Assembly: GCA_018136815.1 (NCBI GenBank)
Contig: CM030942.1
Coordinates: 1,179,797-1,243,796, forward strand
DNA: 64,000 nt
Direction of reading: 5' to 3'
Source: Isochrysis galbana
Taxonomy: Eukaryota > Haptophyta > Isochrysidales > Isochrysidaceae
In this document: positions 21,113-31,020 of the stretch, one piece after another
Layout: each line of letters begins with the position of its first letter
Position numbering within the stretch: the stretch's first letter is position 1
Made by a program: the position numbers and the translations under genes
Notes under the pieces: generated by a model
Told to the model about the DNA's origin: nothing
The model's input: only the letters and a program-made list of their open reading frames with translations
Database searches by the model: none

Positions 21113-22285
21113 TTATTTTTCAAATTCAGAACCCTCATGAGTCTTCTGATCCTGGCGGCGGGGTTCCGATTTGGAGGTCGGGTACGCCGACCGTGGAACC
21201 CTAGAAGCCGGAGAGGCGTGGCCCTTTGGGTCTAGAGCAGGAGGCTCGCCCATGGGTGGTTCCCTCTGAACTGGCCTAGCAGAATCCGCAGCCGCCTCGG
21301 TCCGATCCATGGACGGACTTGAAGCGGGCTCTTGGCGGGCTTGGAGTAGCTGAGTCAGGGCTTTGAACCCTGCTTCAACTTGATCCCGGAGAAGCCCCTC
21401 CCTCGCCTCTGCCGCGGCAAGGGATGAATGTAGGCGCTCCACAGCCCCTTTTAGGGTGTTGGTCTCCGCCTGAAGCCTTGCCATTTCCGCATCCTGACGC
21501 GCCGCGGCCGTCTCGATCGGGGTGATCTCTTGATCAAGGACCCCTTTTGATGACGGCGGGGCATAGTCCCGGTAAGCGGGGCTTCGGAAGCTGATCCCCT
21601 CCCCTTCACCGACCTCAGACTCATCATCTCGAAGGTGAGGAGGGGGGTCAAACTGAATCAGAGGGAGGGGACCCTCCTCCACCTCATTGGCCAACTCAGC
21701 GACGCTGAAGTTGGCCTCATGCGGGAGAGGGTCATGCTCCACCATGGCCCGCTGTGATTGCACCCGGTGGGTGCCGAAGGAAGCGGACAAATCCTCGCCA
21801 TCCGCCACGAGCTGATCGGAGCCAGTCGTGGAGATAGCAGCCGGGGTGATGGGTGCCATTGGTGTAGCCTCAGAAGCCGTGGGATCACTCGGACATCCCA
21901 CGGGAGCAAAAGCTGCAGCGGGCAGAGAAGGTTCCCTGAGGGGTTCCTCCTCTGCGGCCGAGGACGCAAGCTTCGATTTCGTGCTTGTCGAGTCGAGCGC
22001 TACCGGAGGGCTCTGAGCCACTCCGTCGCGAGCGGCACCGGCGGCTAGCGCGGCGCTTTGTCCCTCCTCCCCACCGGGAGTCGGGTGAATGAAATTCTGG
22101 ACTGGGTCGGGCAACCCCATTTGGGTGTCTGGACGGGGAACGAACGGCGAACGAAGGGCTGTGGGGCGGCGAGGCGCTCCTAGCGGCCCTAGTGTGTTGG
22201 GTTTTGAGAGATTGTTAGACCTACAAAGAACTCTTCCCTCAGGGAGGGAGCCTAGGCTGCTAGAGTGCAGCGACGCAGCGAACAA
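21113..22285 (-). CDS. acidic, coiled-coil protein of unknown function
   Basis: A 390-codon open frame. The first in-frame ATG is at 22120 (335 residues). Upstream codons stay open, so either an upstream exon exists or the ATG is the start. The N-terminal two thirds are Pro/Ala/Glu-rich and low in complexity. A clear heptad-rich segment follows (TAAARQDAEMARLQAETNTL ... RLHSSLAAAEAREGLLRDQV ... ALTQLLQ), then a Pro/Arg-rich tail. There are no catalytic motifs. The long pyrimidine-rich leader and repeat-rich surroundings suggest a retroelement gag/ORF1-like protein, but a host gene is equally possible. Confidence 0.5.
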   Translation of the reverse strand: MFAASLHSSSLGSLPEGRVLCRSNNLSKPNTLGPLGAPRRPTALRSPFVPRPDTQMGLPDPVQNFIHPTPGGEEGQSAALAAGAARDGVAQSPPVALDSTSTKSKLASSAAEEEPLREPSLPAAAFAPVGCPSDPTASEATPMAPITPAAISTTGSDQLVADGEDLSASFGTHRVQSQRAMVEHDPLPHEANFSVAELANEVEEGPLPLIQFDPPPHLRDDESEVGEGEGISFRSPAYRDYAPPSSKGVLDQEITPIETAAARQDAEMARLQAETNTLKGAVERLHSSLAAAEAREGLLRDQVEAGFKALTQLLQARQEPASSPSMDRTEAAADSARPVQREPPMGEPPALDPKGHASPASRVPRSAYPTSKSEPRRQDQKTHEGSEFEK

Positions 22286-23484
22286 CGACGGACAAAGAGC
22301 CTGAGAACAACAGGTTACACCGACTCACGAACACACCGGAATCATTCACCCAAACAAAGCAAATTATCAAGCAACCGCGACCCCAAATCACCGATAACTC
22401 AAACACGTCGCGAGAGATGGAGAGAGAGAGCGAGAGAGAGAGAGAGACTCCGCAGCGACGGCCGGAGCGTGTCTCCGTTGTAACTTCCCCACGTAGCGGA
22501 GAGTCCGAAGGGGAGCGTCATGTCGCGCGACCACGGCGATCACTTTGGATACAGATCGCAACGAGATGTCTTCACGACCGAATAAATCTTGCCGTTGAGC
22601 GTGAACCTTCTAGACGCTTCTAACGAACAACCCTGAGTAGCAACCAAGGGGAAGAAACACCAAAGGGGCCAAGGCTTGCATGTAACTTGCATCAAGGGGA
22701 AAGATTCCCTCACCTAGGAAGCGAACCTACACCGATCTCCAAGGGGAGATGGCAAATTAAACCTCAAATCTCGAGCGGCTAGAGCAACCGACTCGCTCGC
22801 CAAAACCTTGACCGAGAAGAAAGAAGCAAGGACCTACAAGCCAAGGGTAGCGGACCTAGGGAATGTGAGAGGAAGTTTCCGAACGCCAACGCGAACGCCA
22901 AACGCGGGAAGGCAACGAAACCCTAACCAGGCCAAGCAGAACCTACGAAGAACAGGCCTGGACAACAACGAAAGTCAGCAGGTCCCAAGAAAGAACCGGA
23001 ACCCAACAAGAAACAACAAGCCTTGCAAGAAGCTAAACAAGCCTTCACAAGGTAACTCGAGAGCCTGAGACAAGCGCGCAGCGAGTGACAGGCGACCTGG
23101 CTCCTTTGGGTCAAGATTACCCGAAAGGAGGAAACCTGGAATCTAGACCTGACAAACAGGCTAGAAGGAACGAAACAAGAACTCGAATTCTAGATCGCTA
23201 GGGACGAACCCTACCAACCTAGAAGTACCTGAGCTTCACCGTGTGGCCGCACGGCGAAGGACCTGGAAATAAGAGCCTGGAAATCGCATCATCTAGGATG
23301 AATGCGACATCCTCGTGCCTAATATCTGGGTGTTATTGAGCCAAGTGGAAATTGCCATCTAGGTACATGTAGATAGTGTCCGGCTGCCATCTAGGTACAT
23401 GTAGATAGTGAAAATGCGAGACTATATCGTAGATATCTAGGTATCTTACAAACACAAACATGTTCCATGCCTTAGTAGGCAGTA
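22286..23484 (-). other. pyrimidine-rich leader or element 5′ region
   Basis: Read on the minus strand this kilobase is unusually T/C-rich (purine-rich on +), with GA/CT simple repeats at 22400-22450 and a duplicated ATCTACATGTACCTAGATGG unit near 23350-23410. It directly precedes the coiled-coil frame and may be its 5′ leader or an LTR-like region. I found no matching second LTR. Confidence 0.4.
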
Positions 23485-23642
23485 GGGGCTCCGTCAGAGT
23501 TTTTTTGTTGTGTTAGTGTAACCTTAGTGCTGCGGGACCATAGCCCTTCGACGGCAACGGAGCCCCTCCCCCGCGATGGGGGTGTGCGCGGTTGGCGCAT
23601 GGCTCGTCCGGTGTATGTGGCTAGGAATGCTAGCTAACAAGA
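23485..23642 (+). repeat. element L upstream of the armadillo gene
   Basis: Starts with GGGGCTCCGT (23485-23494), matched by the inverted ACGGAGCCCC at 23557-23566, which makes an 82-bp MITE-like unit. A second conserved part (CCCGCGATGGGGGTGTGC, GCATGGCTCGTCCGGTGTAT, GCTAGCTAACAAGA) runs to 23642. The same two-part sequence lies at 30677-30840, before the DLST gene, and the first part lies inverted at 52459-52533, before the TRF-like gene. Confidence 0.65.
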
Positions 23643-23728
23643 TGTCATACGACGCTATAAGTTCTAACGGGCTCCCTCAGGACACCTGAGGGCAGGACCA
23701 CCCCGCGCATGTGTAGAAAGTAGGGAAA

Positions 23729-26350
23729 ATGCTGGAGTTGAACGCTCGCAGGGAACCGCTGCGGTGCCTCCGCCTCGCAGCCCCTCCTCTCCCTCCCGCC
23801 GCCCCCTCGATGCTCGCCCAGCCGCCGACGGCGGCGGCGCACCTGGTCTTCGGTTTGCCAGCCGACACGCCCACCGTCTCTGAGGACGATGGAGTCGCCG
23901 GTTCCATCGTGAACGAGGTCTTTGCCACTGCTTGGCGGATTGCACGCGGCGATGGCTATCTGCCCGACGCCTTTCTCCGCCCGCCAGTGGACCAGTACTT
24001 CTGGCAGCAGGTGCGGATCGCCGCCGAGCAGTGCCGCACTCACGACGACTGGCAACGCCTACTCGCAGTGCTCCTCGGCATCTCTCTCAGCCCCACGCTT
24101 GACAAGTCGCCGCTCTATAGCTTTCTTGTGTCACCCAACGCAGCTGCGGAGCATGGCCTTCGTCCGCAGCGGCCGTCTCGACGACGGCGCGCCGAGGCAA
24201 CTGCGCTTTCGGGTTCTTTGGTGTGTCCGCGTAAGCGTGGACCAGCCGCCCTCGCGCGGGAAGCGATTGAGGCTCGACGGACGGAACGCCGGAAGAGCCG
24301 CCGCAGGCTGAGGGCACTGCTAGATGGAGCAAAGGAGAGACAGCCAGACGAGGTGCGCACGCTGGCACGTTGGGTACTAGATGACGCGGAGGATGTGGAT
24401 GCTGCGCGAATCACCGAGCGCGAAGATCTAGCCGCTGAAATGACCGAAGTCACAATGGGCATCATGCGTGCCGCCAAGATGGCGGTGGCGCGTGCACGAG
24501 CTGAGGGTGAGGCATCTGCCTTGATAGCCAAGAGGGACATGCCAGAGGTGACAGTGGGGGACGCAGGACAGGACGAGCTGCGCTCAGGGGTTGTTGCCGG
24601 CGCGGCAGGAATCACCTCCGGCTCTTCGGCTACGCTCAAACCCGAAAGCGAGGAGGTGCAGGCACGACGTGTGGACGAGGCCGAGTCGACGGGAGACATC
24701 ATCGCCCTCTCTAGATTCCTTGAGTCCGACTTTGAGAGTGTTGCTGTCAAAGCAGCGTTGGCAATCGGCTCACTCTGCGCCCGCGATAGCGGGCTGCAAA
24801 ATGCGCTCGTTGCTTGTGGCGGCCTACCTAAAATCGCATCATTACTTGACGCGCCGTTCTCTGAACGTGGTGTGATTGATCTCACGCTCGTCTTCAAGGC
24901 ACTATGTGCACATGAGATGCATCATCCGCGCTTGCTTGAGCAATTTGTCCGTGCTGATGGGCCGCAGAAGGTCATCTCCAGTCTGGCAGCTTCAGGAGGA
25001 GGCGCTATAGAGCGGCAGCAGGCTCTTTTAGAGATCATCCGCTCCTTATGCGGCCACCCACCGTCTCGCGATGCCATGATCAAAGCTGGAGTGATTCCAA
25101 GGCTGCTTCGGTTGCTCGTGCCTTCCTCTCCCATAAACCTAGCCAACCCGGCGGCTGCAGCGCTTGCGGTGCTGTCATTCGACCCAGCGTGCGCCGAGGT
25201 TCTCCTGAAGGCGCAGGCGCTCCCGGCGCTGGTCCAAGTGTTTGTCAGGGGTCCAGCAACGGACGCTGCCGTCTCCTCGGCTGCCGCAGTTAGCAGAATC
25301 GCTGCTCTAAGGCCAGAAGCCAGCCAGCGTGCCCGCGATGCCGGCGCAATCGAGGCAGTGCTGCCGCTCCTTGACGGCGGCTACTCGTCCAATCCTCCGG
25401 AGCGCGCCGCAGCAGAGGTCGGGGCCACTTGTTTGTGCACTCTGATCCATGGTTCAAAGACGGGAGCTGCCGAGCTTCTTGACTTGGGTGGGCTGCAGAC
25501 TCTCATTGGGGTCCTTGGACAACCTGATGCTCCTGTCAAGGTCAAGGCGGCCGCCATCGAGACCGCTGGGGTCGCTGCAGGCCTTGAAACGGGATGCCGG
25601 GCCGAACTGGTCCGCTTGGGCGCCCCGCGCATCCTTGTGGCGTGTGTCGCAGACAAATCAAGGAAGGTTGCTTCCATTGCAGCATCGACCCTAACAAACA
25701 TGGCAACACTAGGGGACGTCCAGCTTTCGCGTGCAATCGCTGCCGCAATGGCCACCGGTGGGGGTCTGCCCCTCCTAGTTGAGCAGCTCGGCTCCCCCGA
25801 TGCCGATGTGACGGCGCGTGCCGCTCGCCTGCTCGATGGAGCACTCATTGATGACGAAAGCTCGAAACGAACACTCTTCGAGATGAGCGCGGTGCCAAAG
25901 CTGATCGAGTTGCTTCGCCACGGACCGGCAGCTCCAGGAGTTGAGGCGGCGCTTGGCGCGATTGAGGGCATCGTTGAAGGCATCAAGGAGGCTCAAGAGC
26001 AGGCACGGCATGCAGGGATCTTCAAGCTGTTACCACCACTGCTCGATCGAAGTGAGGCATCGGTAGATGTCCGTGTCAACGCACTACTAGCTCTTCGCGC
26101 GTGCGTACATGGTAACCAAGGTATTATCCAGGCAGCCACGGATGCCGGGCTTGTGTCACAGGTCGCGGAACAGCTGGACGATGGTCCCGACTCGGAAAGC
26201 GCCCTGCTCGCTGTGCAAGCGCTCATGTCGCTTGGACTGCGTGAACTGCATGCCTTGGAAGCTGTTGTGAGGAAGACCGACACACGGAATGGTACACGTG
26301 TTGCCACATTGAGGAATGTTTGGACGACTAAGCCAGGACTTGGCGATTAG
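23729..26350 (+). CDS. armadillo-repeat protein
   Basis: 873 residues in one uninterrupted frame from the ATG at 23729. Residues 1-140 form a non-repeat N-terminal region with a helical stretch (DQYFWQQVRIAAEQCRTHDDW). Residues ~150-200 are Arg/Lys-rich (PSRRRRAEA, RTERRKSRRRLR), perhaps a nuclear signal. From ~310 to ~850 run about a dozen ARM-type helical repeats, recognisable by AVKAALAIGSLCARDSGLQNALVACGG-type spacing, ALVACGGLPKIASLL, MIKAGVIPRLLRLL, VSSAAAVSRIAAL, ASIAASTLTNMATLGD and MSAVPKLIELLRHGP. ARM solenoids bind proteins. The partner and location are unknown. It resembles plant-type ARM proteins rather than importin-alpha, because no IBB domain is seen. Confidence 0.85.
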   Translation: MLELNARREPLRCLRLAAPPLPPAAPSMLAQPPTAAAHLVFGLPADTPTVSEDDGVAGSIVNEVFATAWRIARGDGYLPDAFLRPPVDQYFWQQVRIAAEQCRTHDDWQRLLAVLLGISLSPTLDKSPLYSFLVSPNAAAEHGLRPQRPSRRRRAEATALSGSLVCPRKRGPAALAREAIEARRTERRKSRRRLRALLDGAKERQPDEVRTLARWVLDDAEDVDAARITEREDLAAEMTEVTMGIMRAAKMAVARARAEGEASALIAKRDMPEVTVGDAGQDELRSGVVAGAAGITSGSSATLKPESEEVQARRVDEAESTGDIIALSRFLESDFESVAVKAALAIGSLCARDSGLQNALVACGGLPKIASLLDAPFSERGVIDLTLVFKALCAHEMHHPRLLEQFVRADGPQKVISSLAASGGGAIERQQALLEIIRSLCGHPPSRDAMIKAGVIPRLLRLLVPSSPINLANPAAAALAVLSFDPACAEVLLKAQALPALVQVFVRGPATDAAVSSAAAVSRIAALRPEASQRARDAGAIEAVLPLLDGGYSSNPPERAAAEVGATCLCTLIHGSKTGAAELLDLGGLQTLIGVLGQPDAPVKVKAAAIETAGVAAGLETGCRAELVRLGAPRILVACVADKSRKVASIAASTLTNMATLGDVQLSRAIAAAMATGGGLPLLVEQLGSPDADVTARAARLLDGALIDDESSKRTLFEMSAVPKLIELLRHGPAAPGVEAALGAIEGIVEGIKEAQEQARHAGIFKLLPPLLDRSEASVDVRVNALLALRACVHGNQGIIQAATDAGLVSQVAEQLDDGPDSESALLAVQALMSLGLRELHALEAVVRKTDTRNGTRVATLRNVWTTKPGLGD

Positions 26351-26493
26351 TTTTGGTTGCCCATTGATGCGTCCAATGAGGCTCCGTGACCGTAGTGCAT
26401 GAAGGACTTCAAGTTACTCTAATCGTCTTATTTTATGCGCTCGCATACGTTGTCCTCTTCTTCGTTACTCTATGACTAAAGACGCAACTAAGC

Positions 26494-26560
26494 AACTAAG
26501 TTTATACTTAGTTCGCCCATGGGGGGGCACGAGCCCCCCCCTCTCTCCACTCCTCCTGTT
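26494..26560 (+). mobile_element. type-B element, 5′ end only
   Basis: Hairpin 26494-26513, CGCCCATGG, CACGAG hairpin and CTCTCCACTCCTCC, then unrelated sequence. Confidence 0.6.
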
Positions 26561-26869
26561 GTGGTTAGGGGGAGAGCCACCCTTAGGTTTCTCCCAAGGG
26601 AGCCTCTCTCCTTTGCTCTTCCTCCCTTCGTGTGTTTTGTTTTCCCCCCTTTTGCTCTTCGGGCGTGCACCCGCCCTCCGTCCGGTCGGGATCCTCCGAT
26701 CTCGATCTCCTTCGTCCTTCGCCCCGTGTGTTAGGATAGGGGTGATCGCTCTCGATCCCCCTCCCTTGTTTTCTCATGTGTGCGCCCCCTTTCTTTCCTT
26801 GCGCGCGCCCCCCGTGTGTTTCCCGCGTTTTTCTCGTCCCAGAGTCCAGAGTTCCCGAGAGTCGCGCCC

Positions 26870-29127
26870 ATGGCCGCACTCCCAGGGGCTCTGGGCGAGC
26901 TCTCTCGACCGCCATCGCCCCATGCTCGTGTGAGCGATGTCCCCGCCGGTGCCATGCCTCCCTCCAGCCCCAGTGCTCCCTGTGCTCAGCCCTCCTTGAG
27001 CACCGTCGCCCTTGGAGGGCCCCTTCCCATGCCTCAACAATTCTCTACATCACAAGCCACAGCCACAACCACAGCCACTCCACTCACTCAGCCACATGGT
27101 AGCGGAGGCGATCCCGCCTCTCCGCCCGTCCCAGCCTCTCCCTCGTCTCATCCCTTCGCCTCGCCCGCGGCTACCCCTTTCCATCAGCCGCCATCGCACC
27201 ACCAAGCACTTCCACCCCTCACCCACCAGTGTCCAACAAACAAACACTGGTTGGATGGGAACCGCCGCCTGGTACACCGCACAGCCCTACCTCCACATGC
27301 CGCCTATACAGCCAAGCTCACCCCACTTGTACAGCCCCTTCCAGCCTTTGCAGCCCTCTGCCTACCCGCCCGTCAACGTCAACTACTTTTATAAGTAGGA
27401 GGCCAATGGGGGCCTCGTGCCCCCCTCTCTCCATCGCAGACACCCCCTGGGTGGGCCTGCACAACCAACCTCAGCCCCTACCTGCTGGCAGGGGCTGAGC
27501 TGACACCACTCTGGCCCAGACCTTCGCCGAGCGCGCGCCGCGCGCCGCGCGCACTCGCCTGCACTGGCTCTCGCTCGTACTGACTGTCGTATTCCATACG
27601 ATGACAGACTTTTACTTCTAACCTGTGGGTTAATTTTAAGCCTCAAGGTCTCGTCGATTGGTATACCGCCTCTTCTCTTACTTTCTCTCGATGTCATCAA
27701 ATGTTCCATGACTGTCTTTCGTCTTCTCTCGTCCATCGATTGTAGCTCCCCAGCGAGGTCTGCCCTCGTTGTGCCGACCCCTCTGTCGGATGTCTGCGCG
27801 TTGCTGAATTGCCCTAGTGTCGACGCCTTGCCGTCCGTCCAGGTGTGGTTAATTTTCGCCCTGTTTGGTTTAGTTTGGCGTGGTTCTGTGTCCTCGGACT
27901 TTTTGAGTTCTTGCGTTGTAGTCTCCCGTGTCTACCTCGGACCTAAGAAGCTCTCACTCTCATTCTCTCAGTTCCACTAGCTCGCTAGCTAGCCTCGTCT
28001 CTACTCTCCGACGCCACGCGTCGCAATCCTCCGACCTTCAGTCTACCTCCTCGCTCATAGCGCTCGATGGCAGGCACTGTCATACCCGATTCTTACTATG
28101 ACCTTTCAGACATCTTCCCGCAAGCAGCAATCAACGAACCCTCTACGGCCGCGTCAGCTGCCGGCTCGGTCGAACGGCCCTTTGCCTATGAGCCCGTAGT
28201 CATCGTGTGTTCGACACTGACCCCCCCCCTCACCACTGAGCCACAAACCACCGAGGCCGCCAGGTGGGCACCCAGGGCCAGCGAGGCGAGCGAGGGAGAG
28301 GCAGGAGAGGCCAGGGGCACTGCCCCAGCCTCCACTGCCCCCTGAGCTGCCCTGGCTGGCCCGTTGGGGGGCCCCGAGGGGCCCCCCAGAAGGGGGCCAT
28401 GGCGCGCGCCATGCAGCACACGCCCGTAGGAGAACGAAGAGAACGACGGGGAAAAAACGACAAAAAAACGACACGATCCGGCTCGGGAATAGGTAAGAGA
28501 ACCGCCTGTTTACGATATATCAACGGGAGGACACCCCGCGCGGCAAGCAAACACCGCGAAAGTGCGGCAGCGGACGAAGAAAGGCCGAAGGGCGGGGGCC
28601 GAGACCCCCCGCGGACAATATAAGATAGTTCAGAAGGCGTTTTACGTTTGTCTGCCACAGGAACACCCAACAACAGGTCTGCCCCAGCCCGCCCCTTGCG
28701 CTTGGCCCGTCGTAGTGCACGCGCCCCCCCCCCCCCCCCGATACCAAAGACAAAGGAATGAAGGGGGTAGTGTAAAGGGAGTGAGTGTTCTGGGGTATAG
28801 GCGATGGCGTGAGTCGGTACCGTGAGTGCGTGGTCTTTATAGCTAGCGGTAGTAGCCTGAATCTTCAGATGTTTTTTTTTGCACCCGCCCGTGAACGTCA
28901 ACCCATTCACGACCGCCCTCAGATCTCAAATCCAACAGCTGCAGCTGCAGCTGACACAAGCAGAGAGCATGCACCCCTGCCCTCTCCCTGCCTCCACCCC
29001 TTCCTCCCCTGCCTTCCTGCCACAGCCGTTGACGTCGGTCCACTCCTTGACGTCGCGGTCTAAGTCGTCGAGACGTGGCGCCGTCATGGTGGCACAAAGG
29101 GTGCTCGAGCGATGGCGCGGAGCGTAG
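26870..29127 (+). pseudogene. Pro/Gln-rich + coiled-coil ORF split by a type-C insertion
   Basis: Open sequence from about 26870 to 27380 is Ser/Pro/Gln-rich. In the frame reaching the break it ends ...PFQPLQPSAYPPVNV. The frame resumes after the 27381-28882 element, at 28883, as PPVNVNPFTTALRSQIQQLQ, a coiled-coil start, and ends at 29127. The repeated PPVNV codons are the 17-bp target duplication, so the two halves were one reading frame before insertion. An upstream CT-rich leader and a compositionally similar frame at 33694-34270 suggest a retroelement ORF1. A host gene is not excluded. Confidence 0.5.
27381..28882 (+). mobile_element. full-length type-C hairpin-start element (1,502 bp)
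   Basis: Flanked by ACCCGCCCGTCAACGTC (27364-27380) and the same 17 bases with one change at 28883-28899, a long target duplication typical of LINE-mediated insertion. It begins AACTACTTTTATAAGTAG (6-bp stem), then GAGGCCAATGG and a 30-codon mini-frame MGASCPPLSIADTPWVGLHN...PAGRG. The interior has the GGGAGAGGCAGG block and a GCCATGGCGCGCGCCATG palindrome. An intron-like segment with AG|GTAAGA at 28493 and CCACAG at 28660 follows. It ends CCTGAATCTTCAGATG and a T run. No long protein is encoded, so it must be mobilised in trans. Confidence 0.85.
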
Positions 29128-29253
29128 TCAGGACACGGAGGGAGAAACGTCACGCGCGGGGGGAAGGGAATCGCGCGGGAATGAAATAGACAAAAGGGGG
29201 CCGGAAACTCAAGGAAGCACTCGGGGAGAGACGGGAGGGGAGAGGGGGGAGGG
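29104..29253 (-). repeat. repeat F (element leader), copy 1
   Basis: About 150 bp nearly identical to 34170-34325, same orientation. On the minus strand it is a CT-rich leader (GAGTTTCCGGCCCCCTTTTG, GCGCGTGACGTTTCTCCCTC, TGACTACGCTCCGCG). A short frame starts after it in a CACCATGA context, as for a retroelement 5′ UTR. Confidence 0.6.
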
Positions 29254-29255
29254 TT

Positions 29256-30074
29256 GCATCGCTTCCCCTTGATGTTCATTGGGCATTTGCCTAGAGGAAA
29301 TCGGGTGCACGCGCCCAAGGCATCCGGGTTGATCGTGTCGTGGAGGGTTTTCTTAGGAGGCGCGAGTTGGCGTTGTTGTTGGCGAAGAAGGCGTGCTTCG
29401 CGCTCTTCTTCGCATGTGCAAATGCGCAGCGGCGGGTTGAACGCCGTGGCGTAGCCTTTGAAGTAGCCCTTGCAGCCCTTTGGGCCAGCGTGTACGCTGA
29501 GGTCTTTGATCTCGCCCCCGAGTTCTTTGCAGTTGCGTATGGCGTAGTCCATGGGGTAGGGGAGGCCCTTGATGTTGAGGAGAATCTTGCGGGGAAAGTC
29601 GAACGATGCAAACGAGCCCGATTTTGGTGCGACGTATAGGTGGTAAACCTCCTTTTTGCCTTGCGTGATTATGATGCCCTCGGGGGTGACCACCTTGGTG
29701 CGTACCTGATTGCCTTGTAGGAAGTAGAAGCCTTGGGTTTCGACCGCTTTCGCGAGCGTGTTTACGGTTATGAGCTCCTTCATTTCGAACTTGTAGTTGC
29801 GCACGACAAGGTGGGCCGACACGTCCTTGAAGGCGCTAGCGAGGGCCTTGGAGGAGGCTTGGGGGAGTTCTTTCGCCTTGTCGTTGAGTGTTTTGTACTT
29901 GATGGTGATGGGCGAGGGGATGCCAATGTGTTGGAAGCTCGTCTCGTGTTTGAAGGTCGACCGGAATTGATTCGCGCAGTCCGCGGTGACCAGGATCTCC
30001 CATGGTCCCGAGGCGCTCTTTGAGATTAGGTCCGGCTCGAGGTCAACTCCCTCGAGCCTGTTGAGGTGGGCCAC
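29256..30074 (-). pseudogene. LINE ORF1-like protein fragment
   Basis: An open minus-strand frame of ~270 codons begins inside the inverted repeat at 30074 (VAHLNRLEGVDLEPDLISKS) and continues through KHETSFQHIGIPSPITIKYK, ELPQASSKALASAFKDVSAH and LLNIKGLPYPMDYAIRNCKE to a Cys-containing end (CTRFPLGKCPMNIKGKRC), where it meets repeat F. It lies downstream of a LINE 5′ end with the hairpin start (30638), so it is most likely the continuation of that LINE's first ORF, separated by the rearrangement at 30003-30217. I do not recognise a named domain. Confidence 0.5.
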
Positions 30075-30217
30075 TATAGTGCTAGCCTGTTGAGCCTGTT
30101 GAGGTGGGCCACTATAGGTGGACTATGGCTCTAGCTAGAGCCATAGTGGCCCACCTCAACAGGCTCGAGGGAGTTGACCTCGAGCCGGACCTAATCTCAA
30201 AGAGCGCCTCGGGACCA
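30003..30217. repeat. 75-bp perfect inverted repeat
   Basis: Arm 30003-30077 is exactly the reverse complement of 30143-30217. The 65-bp spacer contains another copy of GTTGAGGTGGGCCACTATAG and abuts a 26-bp perfect palindrome (30122-30147, centre CTAG). It duplicates and inverts codons of the LINE ORF1 frame. Confidence 0.9.
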
Positions 30218-30638
30218 GGGGAGAGCTAGAGCCATAGTCATGGGCCACTATGGTGTTGGTTGGTCGGGGCTGTACCTCGTGCTCGCGCACGAGGCCAGTG
30301 CCTCGAGGGTGTAGGGGCCCAGCCCGGAGGCTTTCCCGATGGGGGGAGTCTCTTTGACGCCCTGGCCCACTTTGGGCCTGTCCACAGTCGGCTGGAGAGT
30401 GGGGGGGAGTTGTGTGGACATGCTGGCCATGGTGGCCTTGAGGCTGTGTGGCTGCCTCCGGGGGCCGGGGGCGGCACGGGCCGTGGCTCGTGCACACCTG
30501 GTCAGTCTTGGGTGCAGCTCGCGGCCGCTTTGGCGGCGCGGCGTTGGTCGCGGCCCGTTCGGCCGGCGCGGCGGGGGTGACGGCAGGAGAGGAGGGGAGC
30601 GACGCGCGCTCCATGACCCTATCTTTTTAAAGATAGTT
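30160..30638 (-). mobile_element. LINE 5′ end with hairpin start and ORF1 N-terminus
   Basis: Minus strand from 30638: AACTA, stem TCTTT/AAAGA, then GGGTCATGG. The ATG is at 30614-30612, three bases after the hairpin. The frame starts MERASLPSSPAVTPAAPAER, is Pro/Ala/Arg-rich, and breaks near the inverted repeat. It matches the starts at 51755 (MERAPPPALAAAALAAMDEG) and 47218 (MEERGPLPSSLPAHAAAAGD). Confidence 0.75.
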
Positions 30639-30676
30639 AGGAGTTAGATGGGAAATAGGGATTCGCCTTTGGCGAT

Positions 30677-30840
30677 GGGGGAGTGTCAGAGTTTTCTTGT
30701 TGTCCTAGTTAAATCCTAGTGCTGAGGGACCGTGCCTCATCGTCAACGGAGCCCCTACCCCGCGATGGGGGTGTGCACGGTTGGTGCATGGCTCGTCCGG
30801 TGTATGTGGCTAGGGATGCTAGCCAACAAGACCTCTTACA
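30677..30840 (+). repeat. element L upstream of DLST
   Basis: Second copy of the two-part repeat described at 23485-23642. The inner end ACGGAGCCCC is at 30746-30755, and the CCCGCGATGGGGGTGTGC and GCTAGCCAACAAGA parts are conserved. The left terminus is degraded. It ends ~180 bp before the DLST start codon in the same orientation as at the armadillo gene. Confidence 0.6.
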
Positions 30841-31020
30841 AGACTACAATTTCTAACGCTCCTACTGAGTACTGAGTACTGAGTACCATGTACCATGTAC
30901 CATGGTCTAATTTCGACTTGCGATGCCTCGCGACTGCACCCGCCCCCCCCCCCCCCCCCCCTTCCCCTTCCCCCTATCCCCCCTCCCCCCCCTGGCTCGC
31001 TCGCTCTCACGTCGCGCGCC

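Noticed and set aside
21113-23484. LTR retrotransposon around the minus-strand coiled-coil frame
   Set aside because: No pair of long terminal repeats, primer-binding site or protease/RT/integrase motif found.
24115-26310. Long minus-strand and alternative-frame ORFs across the armadillo gene
   Set aside because: Serine/arginine-rich shadow frames of a clear GC-rich coding sequence, with no motif of their own.
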